Notes: generated by a model from the letters alone, not told the origin. A DNA stretch of 64,000 bases from Paenibacillus rhizosphaerae (GCF_014192015.1 NZ_JACHXJ010000007.1:124001-188000), one strand, 5' to 3'. Shown: positions 26,302-35,172, counted from the first letter of the stretch. Translations and numbers: made by a program.

Positions 26302-26490
26302 ATGTCCAAAAGGAGCCTCACCACAAGGAGATTTACTAAAAGGAATGACGCCAAAAGAAAGCTTCGTCCGAAAAAGAGGCGCCGGCAGTCCGCAGAAGAT
26401 CAGAGACTGAACCAACTCGCGTATACCTCGTCATTCATTGTCGTCATTGCTTTAATTATAAGATTGATCAATATCGCGTTCTACAGTTAA
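26302..26490 (+). CDS. Small basic single-helix membrane protein, unknown function
   Basis: A 62-residue protein. Residues 1-30 are rich in Lys and Arg (FTKRNDAKRKLRPKKRRRQ), and residues 40-60 form one hydrophobic helix (SSFIVVIALIIRLINIAF). The ATG has GGAGG eight bases upstream, which supports real translation. It would sit in the membrane with a strongly positive cytoplasmic tail that could contact nucleic acid or phospholipid. I recognise no family. It stands alone between the DNA glycosylase and an orphan response regulator. Confidence 0.6.
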   Translation: MSKRSLTTRRFTKRNDAKRKLRPKKRRRQSAEDQRLNQLAYTSSFIVVIALIIRLINIAFYS

Positions 26491-26715
26491 GGGTCGTTTG
26501 TCATCCATACTTCAATTCACTAATGTACTAAACGAATTGAATCGATACCGAATTAATGATACTCTCGAATTGGGTAATCGTGGAGCAGCCCTGTGAAGAG
26601 GACCTTTTTGCGGGGGCTGTTTGCGGCATCGTCGTACATGATCGGACTCTAGCAGAAAAAGCGCCTCATTAGAAAGAGACGGCATGTTCGAAATGGCCTG
26701 AAAGGAGAACGCACC

Positions 26716-27888
26716 TTGAAGATTATTCTTGTTGATGACGAATATCTCGCTTTGAAGAAAATGGAACGGCTCCTGCAGTCGCTGGAAGGAGTAAATCTGG
26801 AGCCGCTGTCTGTCCGAGCCTTCCAAAGTCCTCTTCAAGCGCTGGATGCAGCGGCGGAGGACGCCCCGGACCTTGCCTTTCTGGATATCGATATGCCGGA
26901 AATGACGGGATTTGAACTGGCTGACCGCCTGTTCGCCATGTATCCCGGTCTGGAGGTTGTTTTTGTAACGGCCTATCAGGAATTTGCTATAAAAGCCTTT
27001 GAGATTAACGCGCTGGACTATTTGCTTAAACCGATTCATCCCAATAGGCTGGATGTCACGATGAAACGGGTGGCTTCCTCACCGCCGGCGGATACCCCTT
27101 CGGAAGAGGGCCGACCCAGAAGCCATATGATGCTTTGCTGCCTGAAAAACCTGCATTTCCGATCCGCCGGCGGCAAGGTCCAGTCTTTTTCATGGAGAAC
27201 CCTGAAAGCACCGGAGCTATTTGCGTACCTGATCTATTACCGGAATAAAACTGTAAGCAAGCAAACCCTGATCGACCTGTTATGGCCGGATTTTAACCTG
27301 AAGAGAGCGACAACCCAGCTTCACACGGCCATCTATCAAATTAGGAAAACGATTAAGACGAGCGGCATCGATTTACATATCAAGTTTCAGGATGAAGGAT
27401 ACCGGCTTGAATTCGGAAATGTGACGCTGGATATCGAGGATTGGGAAAAAGCCCTTCGCAGCGCTCCGCCGGTGGATCCCGAAAGCCTTCCGGAACACAT
27501 CGCCATCATGGATAAGTACCCGGGGGATTTTCTGGAGGAACACGGGTACGGATGGGCAGAGCCCGAACAGGAGCGGACCCGGCTGCTCTGGTTTGACCAA
27601 GCGAAGAGAATCGCCGAATGCTGCATACACCTCGGACAGCAAGCGGAAGCCATCGGATTGTATCAGGAAATGATCCGGAAAATGCCTTACAGGGAAGAGG
27701 GGTACGAAGGATTAATGAAGCTGTATGCCTCCCTCAATCAACGGGTCGGGGTCCGCCGGCTGTACCAGCAGATGACAACGGTTTTCTTGGAAGACTACGA
27801 TATGGCTCCCAGTAAGGAGATCTTAGCCTGGTTCGAGGCGTGGGAGAAGGAACGCATGCATGAGAAGGAAGAGGCCGACGTTCAATAA
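26716..27888 (+). CDS. Response regulator with REC, winged-helix and BTAD domains
   Basis: A 390-residue regulator. The receiver domain (about 1-120) has the acidic pair in LVDDE, the phospho-acceptor Asp in FLDIDMPEMTG, a switch Thr in VFVTAY and the Lys in LLKPI. A winged helix of the OmpR/SARP kind follows (about 140-235, with KQTLIDLLWPDFNLKRATTQ), then a TPR-like bacterial transcriptional-activation domain (about 240-385, with YEGLMKLYASLNQRVGVRRL). No histidine kinase gene is next to it. The architecture resembles SARP-type activators joined to a receiver. Its targets are unknown. Confidence 0.88.
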   Translation: MKIILVDDEYLALKKMERLLQSLEGVNLEPLSVRAFQSPLQALDAAAEDAPDLAFLDIDMPEMTGFELADRLFAMYPGLEVVFVTAYQEFAIKAFEINALDYLLKPIHPNRLDVTMKRVASSPPADTPSEEGRPRSHMMLCCLKNLHFRSAGGKVQSFSWRTLKAPELFAYLIYYRNKTVSKQTLIDLLWPDFNLKRATTQLHTAIYQIRKTIKTSGIDLHIKFQDEGYRLEFGNVTLDIEDWEKALRSAPPVDPESLPEHIAIMDKYPGDFLEEHGYGWAEPEQERTRLLWFDQAKRIAECCIHLGQQAEAIGLYQEMIRKMPYREEGYEGLMKLYASLNQRVGVRRLYQQMTTVFLEDYDMAPSKEILAWFEAWEKERMHEKEEADVQ

Positions 27889-27915
27889 AGAGGGCTTAAA
27901 GGTGATCTCCCGCTG

Positions 27916-28068
27916 CTAAAGTAAATGGTTTGCGGGCTCTGGTTTTTTGGAAGCCATGCCCGCGGTCCCGCATAATACTTGTTCTTTTACGAGAAGCTCC
28001 TTGATTTCTGCGTTTGACATTGTGCTATATTTGAGCAACGTTTCCTTGAGAATGCGCGTAACCTCCAT
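27916..28068 (-). CDS. Possible 50-residue protein, unknown function
   Basis: On the minus strand an ATG at 28068 lies six bases after GAGGTGG and opens a 50-codon frame reading MEVTRILKETLLKYSTMSNA and ending in HLL before a TAG. Residues 4-32 are predicted to be helical. It faces the response regulator gene. The size and ribosome site recall small regulatory peptides of Bacilli, but it lacks the SQELD motif of Spo0E phosphatases. I do not recognise it, and it could be spurious. Confidence 0.35.
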   Translation of the reverse strand: MEVTRILKETLLKYSTMSNAEIKELLVKEQVLCGTAGMASKKPEPANHLL

Positions 28069-28207
28069 GGATCCACCTCAAATATTGTTATTGTCAGCCA
28101 TATCTGCTTCCAAACGGATACCATCTTATCTGGAGTATATGTATGTATTGTACAGCGTAGGATTGAATCTTATCTGAATATTGCTTTGGAATGAATAATA
28201 TGAGAAC

Positions 28208-28241
28208 ACGGATGCCGGAACAGGCATCCGTTTATTTTTTT
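28208..28241 (+). terminator. Isolated intrinsic terminator
   Basis: ACGGATGCC (28208-28216) pairs perfectly with GGCATCCGT (28223-28231), followed by a T-rich run. It lies 320 bp after the response regulator stop, so it ends either a long 3' tail or an unannotated RNA from 27.9-28.2 kb. Confidence 0.8.
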
Positions 28242-28400
28242 GATAAGCCTAAGCCGGTTAAAAGCCGGTTTGTTTCACCCATATTCAGAATTGATCCAGT
28301 CCGTTATGGTTTAATCGGATTATCTTGGGTATCAGTATATTAATGCCTGATCCGCCGTCTCTGCCGGCGAGAAGACAAATAAGGATGATGTGGTGATCAT

Positions 28401-28691
28401 ATGAAACTATCCGACAAACAAATGGAAGCGCTGAGTATGGCGCAAAAGCATGGCGGGCAGCTTCAACGCTGGAAGCATGGCGGGTATTGGACTTATGAAA
28501 GGGAGCCGGATGACTCCCGGAACCTATCGAAACCGGGTTGGTATTGTACGACAAATACCGTTTTTGCGCTCGTTCGGCGAGGGCTTGTGAAGATGGACCA
28601 CTGGGAGAGCTGCACGCTTACACCTGAACCGAAACGCGTCTTATTTGCAGGGATGGTCTGGGAAGAGAAATCCGGGAAGAAAAGCGGGTGA
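28401..28691 (+). CDS. Small hypothetical protein, possibly winged-helix
   Basis: A 96-residue protein. The N-terminal helix LSDKQMEALSMAQKHGG, two strand-like segments and TVFALVRRGLVKMDHWESC followed by CTLTPEPKRVL follow the helix-hairpin pattern of winged-helix proteins. The composition (6 Trp, many Lys) is soluble and protein-like. The ribosome site is weak (AAGGATG, or GGTG nearer the ATG). No family was recognised. It stands alone between two terminated regions. Confidence 0.55.
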   Translation: MKLSDKQMEALSMAQKHGGQLQRWKHGGYWTYEREPDDSRNLSKPGWYCTTNTVFALVRRGLVKMDHWESCTLTPEPKRVLFAGMVWEEKSGKKSG

Positions 28692-28760
28692 CCACCGATT
28701 AAGATCAAACTATGGGCAGGCAGGGCAGCCGAATGGGGGCGGCACTGCTTGGGCCCAAGC

Positions 28761-29897
28761 TCACATCGTTCCACGCTGAGATACGCCGCGCTTATTCCGG
28801 GCCCTCCATTTCGATTCCCCGACAAGATAGACGCCGAGCGGCGTATGCATGAGGAGCCAAGTGATCAGCCAGGATGCGGCCAGCGCAGCAGCTCCGCCTG
28901 CCCAGGTGAGGAGGTGATAGGCGATTGGTCCGCTCGTCATAACAAAATGCCGCCACAAAATCAGAAAGTAAGGATGAATAAAATAAATGCCGAAGGCGCA
29001 GGAGCCGAGAGAAAACATTACTTTTTGAAGGGGGGGTCTCCCTTCCAGGATTCGAACGAGCTGTACCAAAAATACACACGCAATGCTGCAGTAGGCGTAA
29101 TCCGTTATAAAGTTGATGTTGGATAGAAAAGGCTGGCGAATCCAATGGGGGCTGGCGAGCTGCAGCCATTTTTGCACGATAAAAAGCACGGCGGATCCCA
29201 GAAACAGAGCTATCCACCGGTAGTTCCATTTCGGCGTCTCGTGGGAAGGCACTCCCTTTAACCGTTCGGCCATGTAAGCCCCCAAAAAGAAATAGACGAC
29301 GTAGGTCAGCACGAACGTCCCCGTTTTATGCATATGAAGCACGTAATAATTTAATAAATAGAAGGCGATCTGCAGCAGGGCCCCCACGAATATGGGATGC
29401 CGCCGGACTTGCCCGACCTTTTGAAACAACAGCGCTAGGAAAGGAAACAGCAAATAAAACTGGGCGATGATGATCATGAAATACAAATGGTCATAGCTGC
29501 CGCCAAGCGGTAAGCCCTCTAGAAACTTGCGGAGACCGTCTGAGAATGAAATATGCAGGATATACGACAGATAAGTGGAGTAATACACGGACCAGAACAA
29601 GTAAGGCAGCAGAATCCGCCTTAAGCGTTTCCAATAAAAAAGAAGCCAGTTGCTCTGAACGCCGCTGTCATTTCGGTAGAACAGGACGAGTGAACTCAAA
29701 AACAGAAACGCCGGTACGGCAAATTGTGATGCCGTATTCAGGATAAAATAGAGCGGGTACACGGTGGAATCCGTGGACAGAAAGGCTACCGGATAGGATG
29801 TCACGTGGATGGTGACCACAGCCAATATTGCAATGCCGCGCAAGAGATCCAAATAGGTGATCCTTAGTTTCTGAGCCAATAATTCGTTCGCCTCCAT
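28761..29897 (-). CDS. Acyltransferase 3 family membrane protein
   Basis: A 378-residue integral membrane protein with about ten helices. The N-terminal LDLLRGIAILAVVTIHV carries the conserved Arg and the catalytic-type His of Acyl_transf_3 proteins, which move O-acyl (often acetyl) groups onto cell-surface polysaccharides or lipids. No polysaccharide cluster adjoins it, so the acceptor is unknown. The ATG at 29897 overlaps a GGAGG that would serve a TTG at 29879 better, so translation may start there. GTAAT-CGT-ATTAC at 29904-29916 is a perfect small palindrome just upstream. Confidence 0.88.
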   Translation of the reverse strand: MEANELLAQKLRITYLDLLRGIAILAVVTIHVTSYPVAFLSTDSTVYPLYFILNTASQFAVPAFLFLSSLVLFYRNDSGVQSNWLLFYWKRLRRILLPYLFWSVYYSTYLSYILHISFSDGLRKFLEGLPLGGSYDHLYFMIIIAQFYLLFPFLALLFQKVGQVRRHPIFVGALLQIAFYLLNYYVLHMHKTGTFVLTYVVYFFLGAYMAERLKGVPSHETPKWNYRWIALFLGSAVLFIVQKWLQLASPHWIRQPFLSNINFITDYAYCSIACVFLVQLVRILEGRPPLQKVMFSLGSCAFGIYFIHPYFLILWRHFVMTSGPIAYHLLTWAGGAAALAASWLITWLLMHTPLGVYLVGESKWRARNKRGVSQRGTM

Positions 29898-29997
29898 TGG
29901 AACGTAATCGTATTACAACGCTTGAACGAGTCAATAGTTAGATTCGATTTTGCATGAAACCATTCCTTTTTTGATCAAAAAATTAAACCGTCAAACG

Positions 29998-30040
29998 CAA
30001 AAAAAAGGCTTCCCTGACCCCTTAGGATCAGAGAAGCCTC
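29998..30040 (-). terminator. Terminator of the qox operon
   Basis: Read on the minus strand, GGCTTCTCTGA pairs with TCAGGGAAGCC (one T-G pair) and is followed by eight T residues. It directly follows qoxD. Confidence 0.9.
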
Positions 30041-30070
30041 TTATTTACTATCTCAAGCCAGACGAGCTTC

Positions 30071-30352
30071 TTACCATCCCCACAGCATCGTGAAGAGTGT
30101 ACCGAAGATCGTAACCAGTCCGACGAACAACGCATACGCAATGTTAAAGTACAGCGACTTTTTGTTGTCGGTCTCGCCGATATGCATGAACAGTACGAGC
30201 TGCAGCGACGCCTGGATGAGCGCACACACGATCAGGATCCAGAGTCCGGCGGTCGGGTTCAAATCCCAGAACACAACGCCCAGTCCAACCACTGAAAGGA
30301 TCAGCGAGAAGATGTATCCGATCACGTGCCGTATTGGAAATAAACGTGCCAT
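30071..30352 (-). CDS. qoxD: Quinol oxidase subunit IV QoxD
   Basis: A 93-residue protein with three hydrophobic helices and the subunit-IV segment ASLQLVLFMHIGE, typical of cytochrome o/aa3 oxidase subunit 4. It helps assemble or stabilise the CuB centre of subunit I. It is somewhat shorter than the Bacillus subtilis protein. Its start is one base after the qoxC stop, so translation is coupled. Confidence 0.9.
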   Translation of the reverse strand: MARLFPIRHVIGYIFSLILSVVGLGVVFWDLNPTAGLWILIVCALIQASLQLVLFMHIGETDNKKSLYFNIAYALFVGLVTIFGTLFTMLWGW

Positions 30353-30353
30353 A

Positions 30354-30950
30354 TTACATCAGTCCTTTCATGTAGACAAAGCTGAAGATGAAGATCCAGA
30401 CAACGTCAAGGAAGTGCCAGTACAGCGAGAAGATGAACGATTTGTTCGCCGTTTCATCCGTAAAGCCTTGACGGCCGACCTGAATCAGGATGCCGGCGCC
30501 CCAGAGAATACCCATTGTCACGTGGAGACCGTGGGTACCGAGCAGGACGAACAAGCTGGACAGGAACGCGCTCGTTTGCAGCGTGGCGCCTTCGTGAACG
30601 TAGTTGACAAACTCGGTGATCTCAATGCCCAGGAAGCCGAGGCCCATGAGCAGTGTAAGGACGAAGAAGACGATCATCGGCTTCTTCAGATTGAGGCGCA
30701 TGGCGTGAATGCCAAGGCCGCAGGTGAAACTACTGGTCAGGAGCAGGAACGTCTCCCAGATGACGCCGTTCAGTTCGAACAGCTCTTTCCCCGTCGGGCC
30801 GCTCCCCGTCCGGTTCCACAGCGTCAAATAGACGGCGAACAGCGTGGAGAAGAGGGCGATCTCTGCCCCGAGGAAGAGCCAGAACCCGAAGATCTTGTTG
30901 CTGTTCTCCTCCGTTCTATACTCGAGTGGCAGTGAATCATTTATTTTCAT
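30354..30950 (-). CDS. qoxC: Quinol oxidase subunit III QoxC
   Basis: A 198-residue five-helix protein of the heme-copper oxidase subunit III family. Conserved segments include FGFWLFLGAEIALFSTLFAVY, LLTSSFTCGLGIHAM and LLGTHGLHVTMGILWG. It overlaps the end of qoxB by four bases (ATGA). Subunit III stabilises the core complex and its proton uptake path. Confidence 0.93.
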   Translation of the reverse strand: MKINDSLPLEYRTEENSNKIFGFWLFLGAEIALFSTLFAVYLTLWNRTGSGPTGKELFELNGVIWETFLLLTSSFTCGLGIHAMRLNLKKPMIVFFVLTLLMGLGFLGIEITEFVNYVHEGATLQTSAFLSSLFVLLGTHGLHVTMGILWGAGILIQVGRQGFTDETANKSFIFSLYWHFLDVVWIFIFSFVYMKGLM

Positions 30951-32893
30951 ACGGAATCACCCCGCAATTTCTGTTCAGTAGCGGCAATTTCCTCCGGTGG
31001 GATGTGGTAGCCGTGGTCGCGTTCGAAGGAACGGAGGGCCAGCATCACCACGACAGCAATACCTGCGATAATCGCCGGAATGAACCAGCTGAATACCAGG
31101 AAAAAGCCTAGGAAAAACATAATGAGACCGAGAATAAACGGTTGACCGCTGTTGTTAGGCATATGAATCGGTTCGTAAGGGCCTTCCTCGTAGAGAGGCA
31201 CCCCGTTGACTTTTGCTTCCCACAGTGCATCCATGGATTTGACGTTAGGTACCTTGGCGAAGTTGTACACCGGCACAGGGCTTGGCGTACTCCATTCCAG
31301 CGTACGTGCATCCCATGGGTCTCCGTTCTCGTCGCGAGGGCTGTAACGGAAGCTCCAGTAGAAGTTGTAGCACAGAACGACAAAGCCGATGGCCAGGATA
31401 AAGGCACCGATCGTAGCTACCATGTTCAGCGGTCCAAAGCCGGTATCGGCCGAGTACGTGTACATCCGGCGCGTCATGCCGCTCAGTCCAAGGAAGAACA
31501 GTGGCAGGAAGGCCGTGTTGAAGCCGACGACGATAAGCCAGAAGGCGGTCTTGCCGAGCTTCTCGTTCAGACGGAAACCGAAAATTTTCGGGAACCAGAA
31601 GTACATGCCTGCCAGAACCCCGAAGACGGTACCCGGAATCAATACATAGTGGAAGTGGGCAACCAGGAACATCGTGTTATGGTACTGGTAGTCCGCGCTG
31701 GCCATCGCCAGCATGACGCCGGTTACGCCGCCGATCGTAAAGATCGGAATAAAGGCCATGGCGTACAGCATCGGTGTTGTGAACGAGATTTTACCTTTCT
31801 GCAAGGTAAAGAGCCAGTTGAATATTTTTACGCCGGTCGGTACGGCAATCGCCATCGTCGTGATGGAGAAGAAGCCGTTGACCATAACGCCCGCGCCCAT
31901 CGTATAGAAGTGGTGAGCCCATACGATAAAGGACAGGAGCGAGATAACTACCATACTGGCGACCATCGATTTATAACCGTACAAATTCTTTTTCGAGAAC
32001 GTGGAAATAATATCACTGAATATACCGAAGGCCGGCAAAATAACGATATATACTTCAGGGTGTCCCCATACCCAGAACAGGTTGGCCCAGAGCATATCCA
32101 TGCCGCCGTTCGCCATCGTAAAGAACTGGCTGCCAAAGATGCGGTCGAACATCATCAGGGCAAGGGCAACGGTCAGAACCGGGAATGCGAACAGGATGAT
32201 AACGTTCGTAATCAGGACGGACCAGGTAAACATCGGCATGCGCATCAGCTTCATGCCTGGCGCACGCATTTTCAGAATCGTTACGATAAAGTTGACACCG
32301 GTCATCAGCGTACCGATACCGGAAATCTGAAGGGCCAGAGAGTAGAAGTTGTTACCTACGGTCGGGCTGAACTCCAGGCTCGCCAGCGGGAAGTATGCGG
32401 TCCAGCCGGCATCCGGCGATCCCCCGATGACGAAGGAAATGTTGAACAGCATGGCTCCGAAGAAGAACATCCAGAAGCTGACGGCGTTCAGTCTAGGGAA
32501 AGCTACGTCGCGCGCCCCGATTTGCAGCGGAACGACAACGTTCATAAGTCCGATAACGAACGGCATCGCCATGAACAGGATCATGATAACGCCGTGCGTC
32601 GTAAAGATTTCGTTATAGTGCTGCGCATCCAGAAACTTCATTTCCGGAGCCGCGAGCTGCGTACGCATCAGCAGGGCGTCGACCCCGCCGCGGAACAGCA
32701 TGATGAGTGCGGACAGGATGTACATGACCCCGATCCGCTTATGGTCAACCGTTGTGAGCCATTCGCGCCACAGATAGCCCCACTTTTTAAAATAGGTCAG
32801 GCCGATCAGGATGGCGATGGAAACGACGACGATACTGACCATGGCAGCATAGATCATCGGCTCACCGGTAACAAAAAATTCGTCCCATTTCAT
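30947..32893 (-). CDS. qoxB: Quinol oxidase subunit I QoxB
   Basis: A 648-residue catalytic subunit with about 14-15 transmembrane helices, the same length as Bacillus QoxB. The low-spin heme His lies in FTTHGVIMILF, the CuB ligand and crosslinked Tyr in WGHPEVYIV, the two further CuB histidines in VWAHHFYTMG, and the high-spin and low-spin heme ligands in HFHYVLIPG. It reduces oxygen to water while pumping protons. The start ATG follows AAAGGAG. The gene is second in qoxABCD. Confidence 0.96.
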   Translation of the reverse strand: MKWDEFFVTGEPMIYAAMVSIVVVSIAILIGLTYFKKWGYLWREWLTTVDHKRIGVMYILSALIMLFRGGVDALLMRTQLAAPEMKFLDAQHYNEIFTTHGVIMILFMAMPFVIGLMNVVVPLQIGARDVAFPRLNAVSFWMFFFGAMLFNISFVIGGSPDAGWTAYFPLASLEFSPTVGNNFYSLALQISGIGTLMTGVNFIVTILKMRAPGMKLMRMPMFTWSVLITNVIILFAFPVLTVALALMMFDRIFGSQFFTMANGGMDMLWANLFWVWGHPEVYIVILPAFGIFSDIISTFSKKNLYGYKSMVASMVVISLLSFIVWAHHFYTMGAGVMVNGFFSITTMAIAVPTGVKIFNWLFTLQKGKISFTTPMLYAMAFIPIFTIGGVTGVMLAMASADYQYHNTMFLVAHFHYVLIPGTVFGVLAGMYFWFPKIFGFRLNEKLGKTAFWLIVVGFNTAFLPLFFLGLSGMTRRMYTYSADTGFGPLNMVATIGAFILAIGFVVLCYNFYWSFRYSPRDENGDPWDARTLEWSTPSPVPVYNFAKVPNVKSMDALWEAKVNGVPLYEEGPYEPIHMPNNSGQPFILGLIMFFLGFFLVFSWFIPAIIAGIAVVVMLALRSFERDHGYHIPPEEIAATEQKLRGDSV

Positions 32894-32920
32894 GCAGGTA
32901 GGTCTCCTTTCCAGTAGATG

Positions 32921-33871
32921 TTAGTTTCCATGTTCCATGGACCCCATATCTTCCATATGGCTCATATCCGAATGATCCATCGTTTCCGAGCCGGAATCTT
33001 TCTCCGTGCTGCCGCTGCCGTGATGTCCTTCGGACATATCCATTTCAGGCGGCGGGTTGAACCCGAGGTGCGTGGAAGAGAAGGATTCCCGTCCAACGTA
33101 GGACGTTTTCAGCAGAGCGTTAAATTTGTCCTCGGTCAATTGTGGGGCGGTTTTCTTCACGTCGTCGACCCATTTGCTGAAGTCTCCGGCGCTCATGGAC
33201 TGTACCTCGAACTCCATCTGCGCATAGCCTTTACCGGAGAAGTTGGAGTTACGTCCCATGAAGGAACCCGGTGTGTCGGCCAGCAGGTGAAGCGTGTTGA
33301 CCATGTCGCTCATGGCGTACTTCTGTCCGCCAAGCTGCGGCACCCAGAAGCTCGTAATCGGTCCGTAAGAATACAGGCGGAACTCGATCGGCCGGTTTGT
33401 AGGAATATTCACATAGTTCACCGTTTCAACGCCTTCTTCAGGATAACTGAAGTGCCATTTCCAGTTGGACGATGCGGCATAGATAACAAGCGGCTTCTGA
33501 TCCTCGTAACCGGCAGGAACACTTTCCACCGCACTGGTCGTTTTGACCGTGACAACCGATAGAATGGCCACAATGATAACCGGAATCGCAATCCAGGTGA
33601 ACTCGAGCCATTTGTTACCTTCTATATGAGGCGGGATATAATCGTCACTGGTTTTGCTTGCCCGGTATTTGGTCAGCATGATGATGTACAAGATGTAAAC
33701 AACAATCAAGACGAAGGCCATCATCAGGATGGAGAAAATAATCGTGCTGGATTGCGTTTTTGCCTGCGGACCTTTCGGATCTAGCACGATGAGTGACGAC
33801 GAGTCGCATCCGCTAAGCAGCAACATGATGGATACAAATAAACCAAAAAATAACCATCTTTTTTTCTTCAC
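32921..33871 (-). CDS. qoxA: Quinol oxidase subunit II QoxA
   Basis: A 316-residue lipoprotein with lipobox LLSGC, two transmembrane helices (about 40-65 and 90-110) and an extracellular cupredoxin domain. The CuA cysteines of cytochrome c oxidases are missing from the SYGPITSFWVPQLGG region, so electrons come from quinol. The C-terminal 40 residues are rich in His, Met, Asp and Ser (DMSEGHHGSG, MDHSDMSHMEDMGSMEHGN), a tail that could bind copper. It is the first gene of qoxABCD. Its upstream region holds an Fnr/Crp-type box. Confidence 0.95.
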   Translation of the reverse strand: MKKKRWLFFGLFVSIMLLLSGCDSSSLIVLDPKGPQAKTQSSTIIFSILMMAFVLIVVYILYIIMLTKYRASKTSDDYIPPHIEGNKWLEFTWIAIPVIIVAILSVVTVKTTSAVESVPAGYEDQKPLVIYAASSNWKWHFSYPEEGVETVNYVNIPTNRPIEFRLYSYGPITSFWVPQLGGQKYAMSDMVNTLHLLADTPGSFMGRNSNFSGKGYAQMEFEVQSMSAGDFSKWVDDVKKTAPQLTEDKFNALLKTSYVGRESFSSTHLGFNPPPEMDMSEGHHGSGSTEKDSGSETMDHSDMSHMEDMGSMEHGN

Positions 33872-34006
33872 AGTGAGCTCCTTTCTAGCGTTACATGTAG
33901 CTGAATTGGTCTAAAAATAATGAACCTTATAGCCATAGCTTAGTAATCCGGGGGGACGAAAACAAATGCAACAAAAGTAATAAAAGTAAATCATTTACAA
34001 TTATTC

Positions 34007-34022
34007 TGTGAACATCTTCACA
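34007..34022. promoter_or_regulatory. Fnr/Crp-type box upstream of qoxABCD
   Basis: TGTGA-ACATCT-TCACA is a perfect match to the TGTGA-N6-TCACA consensus shared by Bacillus Fnr and Crp-like proteins. It lies 136 bp before qoxA and about 275 bp before the HAD gene on the other strand. The biology favours oxygen control of the oxidase operon. Confidence 0.6.
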
Positions 34023-34069
34023 TGATTTATAAAAAAACCTCAAATTGTGCGAAAAATCACTGTAATCGC

Positions 34070-34093
34070 TGAAAATCGGGGATTTTCATTTTT
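34070..34093 (+). terminator. Hairpin with T run in the qoxA-HAD intergenic region
   Basis: TGAAAATC-GGG-GATTTTCA (34070-34088) is a perfect 8-bp hairpin followed by five T residues on the plus strand. No gene precedes it in that direction, so it would end a short RNA or antisense transcript. The remainder of the 424-bp gap (33872-34295) holds AGGGCT-AAGG-AGCCCT near 34191 and a likely promoter around TACAAT before the HAD gene. Confidence 0.45.
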
Positions 34094-34295
34094 GTTCAAA
34101 ATTGCACAAGGCTTTGTCAATGTTGCCAGTTTCGTCACAATTGAAAGGGCTTATCATAAAGCCGTTAACCGGATTCTGCCCTGCTGAAACAAGGGCTAAG
34201 GAGCCCTGAATGCCTGCTGTATGGTACAATATGATGGCTAATGAGGGCAGCGGCCGGCATGTGATCGTGGACAGGCAGAGGGGGAGAAAATAAAA

Positions 34296-35018
34296 ATGGG
34301 TGAACAACGAGCGGTATTTTTTGACGTGGATGATACGCTGTATGACCATCTGGAACCGCTGCGGCAGGCGCTCGATCGCTTGATATCGCCGCCGGACGGC
34401 TTTCCTTATGAACAAGTGTACCACCGGTTCCGGCATTACAGCGACTTGCTGTCGGCCCGGCATGGTCATGTGAATGATCCGGCGAATGCGGGGGATCTGG
34501 AGGACATGCGCGAGCAGCGGATTCGTTTGGCCCTTGCGGAGTTCGGCATCGATGTGGACCGGGAGCAGGCGTCTGCGATTCAGGCGGCCTATTTGGAAGG
34601 GCAGTTCGATATCCGCCTCTTTGCGGGGGCGCAGGAGCTGATCCGGGAGCTGCAGGAGAGGGGCGATGTGGTTGGTGTGATCACCAATGGCCCGAAGGAA
34701 CACCAGATGAACAAAGTCCGTGCGCTCGGGCTGGACAAGCTTGTGGGACTGGACCGCGTATTCGTGTCCGGAGCAGTGGGCATCGACAAGCCGGATCCCC
34801 GGCTGTTCCGCCATGTCAATGAGGTGACGGCAACGGAGCCTGCGGCAAGCTGGTACATCGGCGACTCCTGGAACAACGATGTCATTGGTGCGCTGGGGGC
34901 GGGGTGGACATCCGTCTGGTTTAACCATCGAAAGGTCGGACCGTTCGCGACCGGACATCAGCCCCAGCATATGCTGGGGGGTTACGAGGAGCTGAGATCC
35001 GTTCTGCTGGGCGGATAG
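34296..35018 (+). CDS. HAD-superfamily hydrolase (YjjG-like phosphatase)
   Basis: A 240-residue class-I HAD hydrolase. Motif I is FFDVDDTLYD with nucleophile and acid/base Asp, motif II is VITNG, the motif III Lys is in IDKPDPRLF and motif IV is YIGDSWNNDV. The helical cap between motifs I and II matches the YjjG/nucleotidase group, so a phosphorylated nucleotide or sugar is the likely substrate. The ATG follows GGGGGAG. It is a single-gene unit. Confidence 0.9.
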   Translation: MGEQRAVFFDVDDTLYDHLEPLRQALDRLISPPDGFPYEQVYHRFRHYSDLLSARHGHVNDPANAGDLEDMREQRIRLALAEFGIDVDREQASAIQAAYLEGQFDIRLFAGAQELIRELQERGDVVGVITNGPKEHQMNKVRALGLDKLVGLDRVFVSGAVGIDKPDPRLFRHVNEVTATEPAASWYIGDSWNNDVIGALGAGWTSVWFNHRKVGPFATGHQPQHMLGGYEELRSVLLGG

Positions 35019-35045
35019 TGGGTGGTTGGCTGTTTTAATTGAAAA

Positions 35046-35089
35046 AAAGGGTACCTGCATCCATCGGGGATGTACAGGTACCCTTTATT
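35046..35089. terminator. Bidirectional terminator
   Basis: AAAGGGTACCTG (35046-35057) pairs perfectly with CAGGTACCCTTT (35075-35086). It has A-rich and T-rich flanks and sits between two convergent genes. Confidence 0.88.
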
Positions 35090-35172
35090 GTTGGAGATCG
35101 ACAGGCACGGCTTTGTGCCATCGCGTTTTGAGTCCAATAGAATAACTCTCGCGCGGTGCGGTCATTTCGTAT

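Noticed and set aside
31142-32917. A 591-codon open frame on the plus strand opposite qoxB
   Set aside because: QoxB has all catalytic motifs in its own frame; the opposite frame is rich in His, Gln, Arg and Asp with no recognisable fold.
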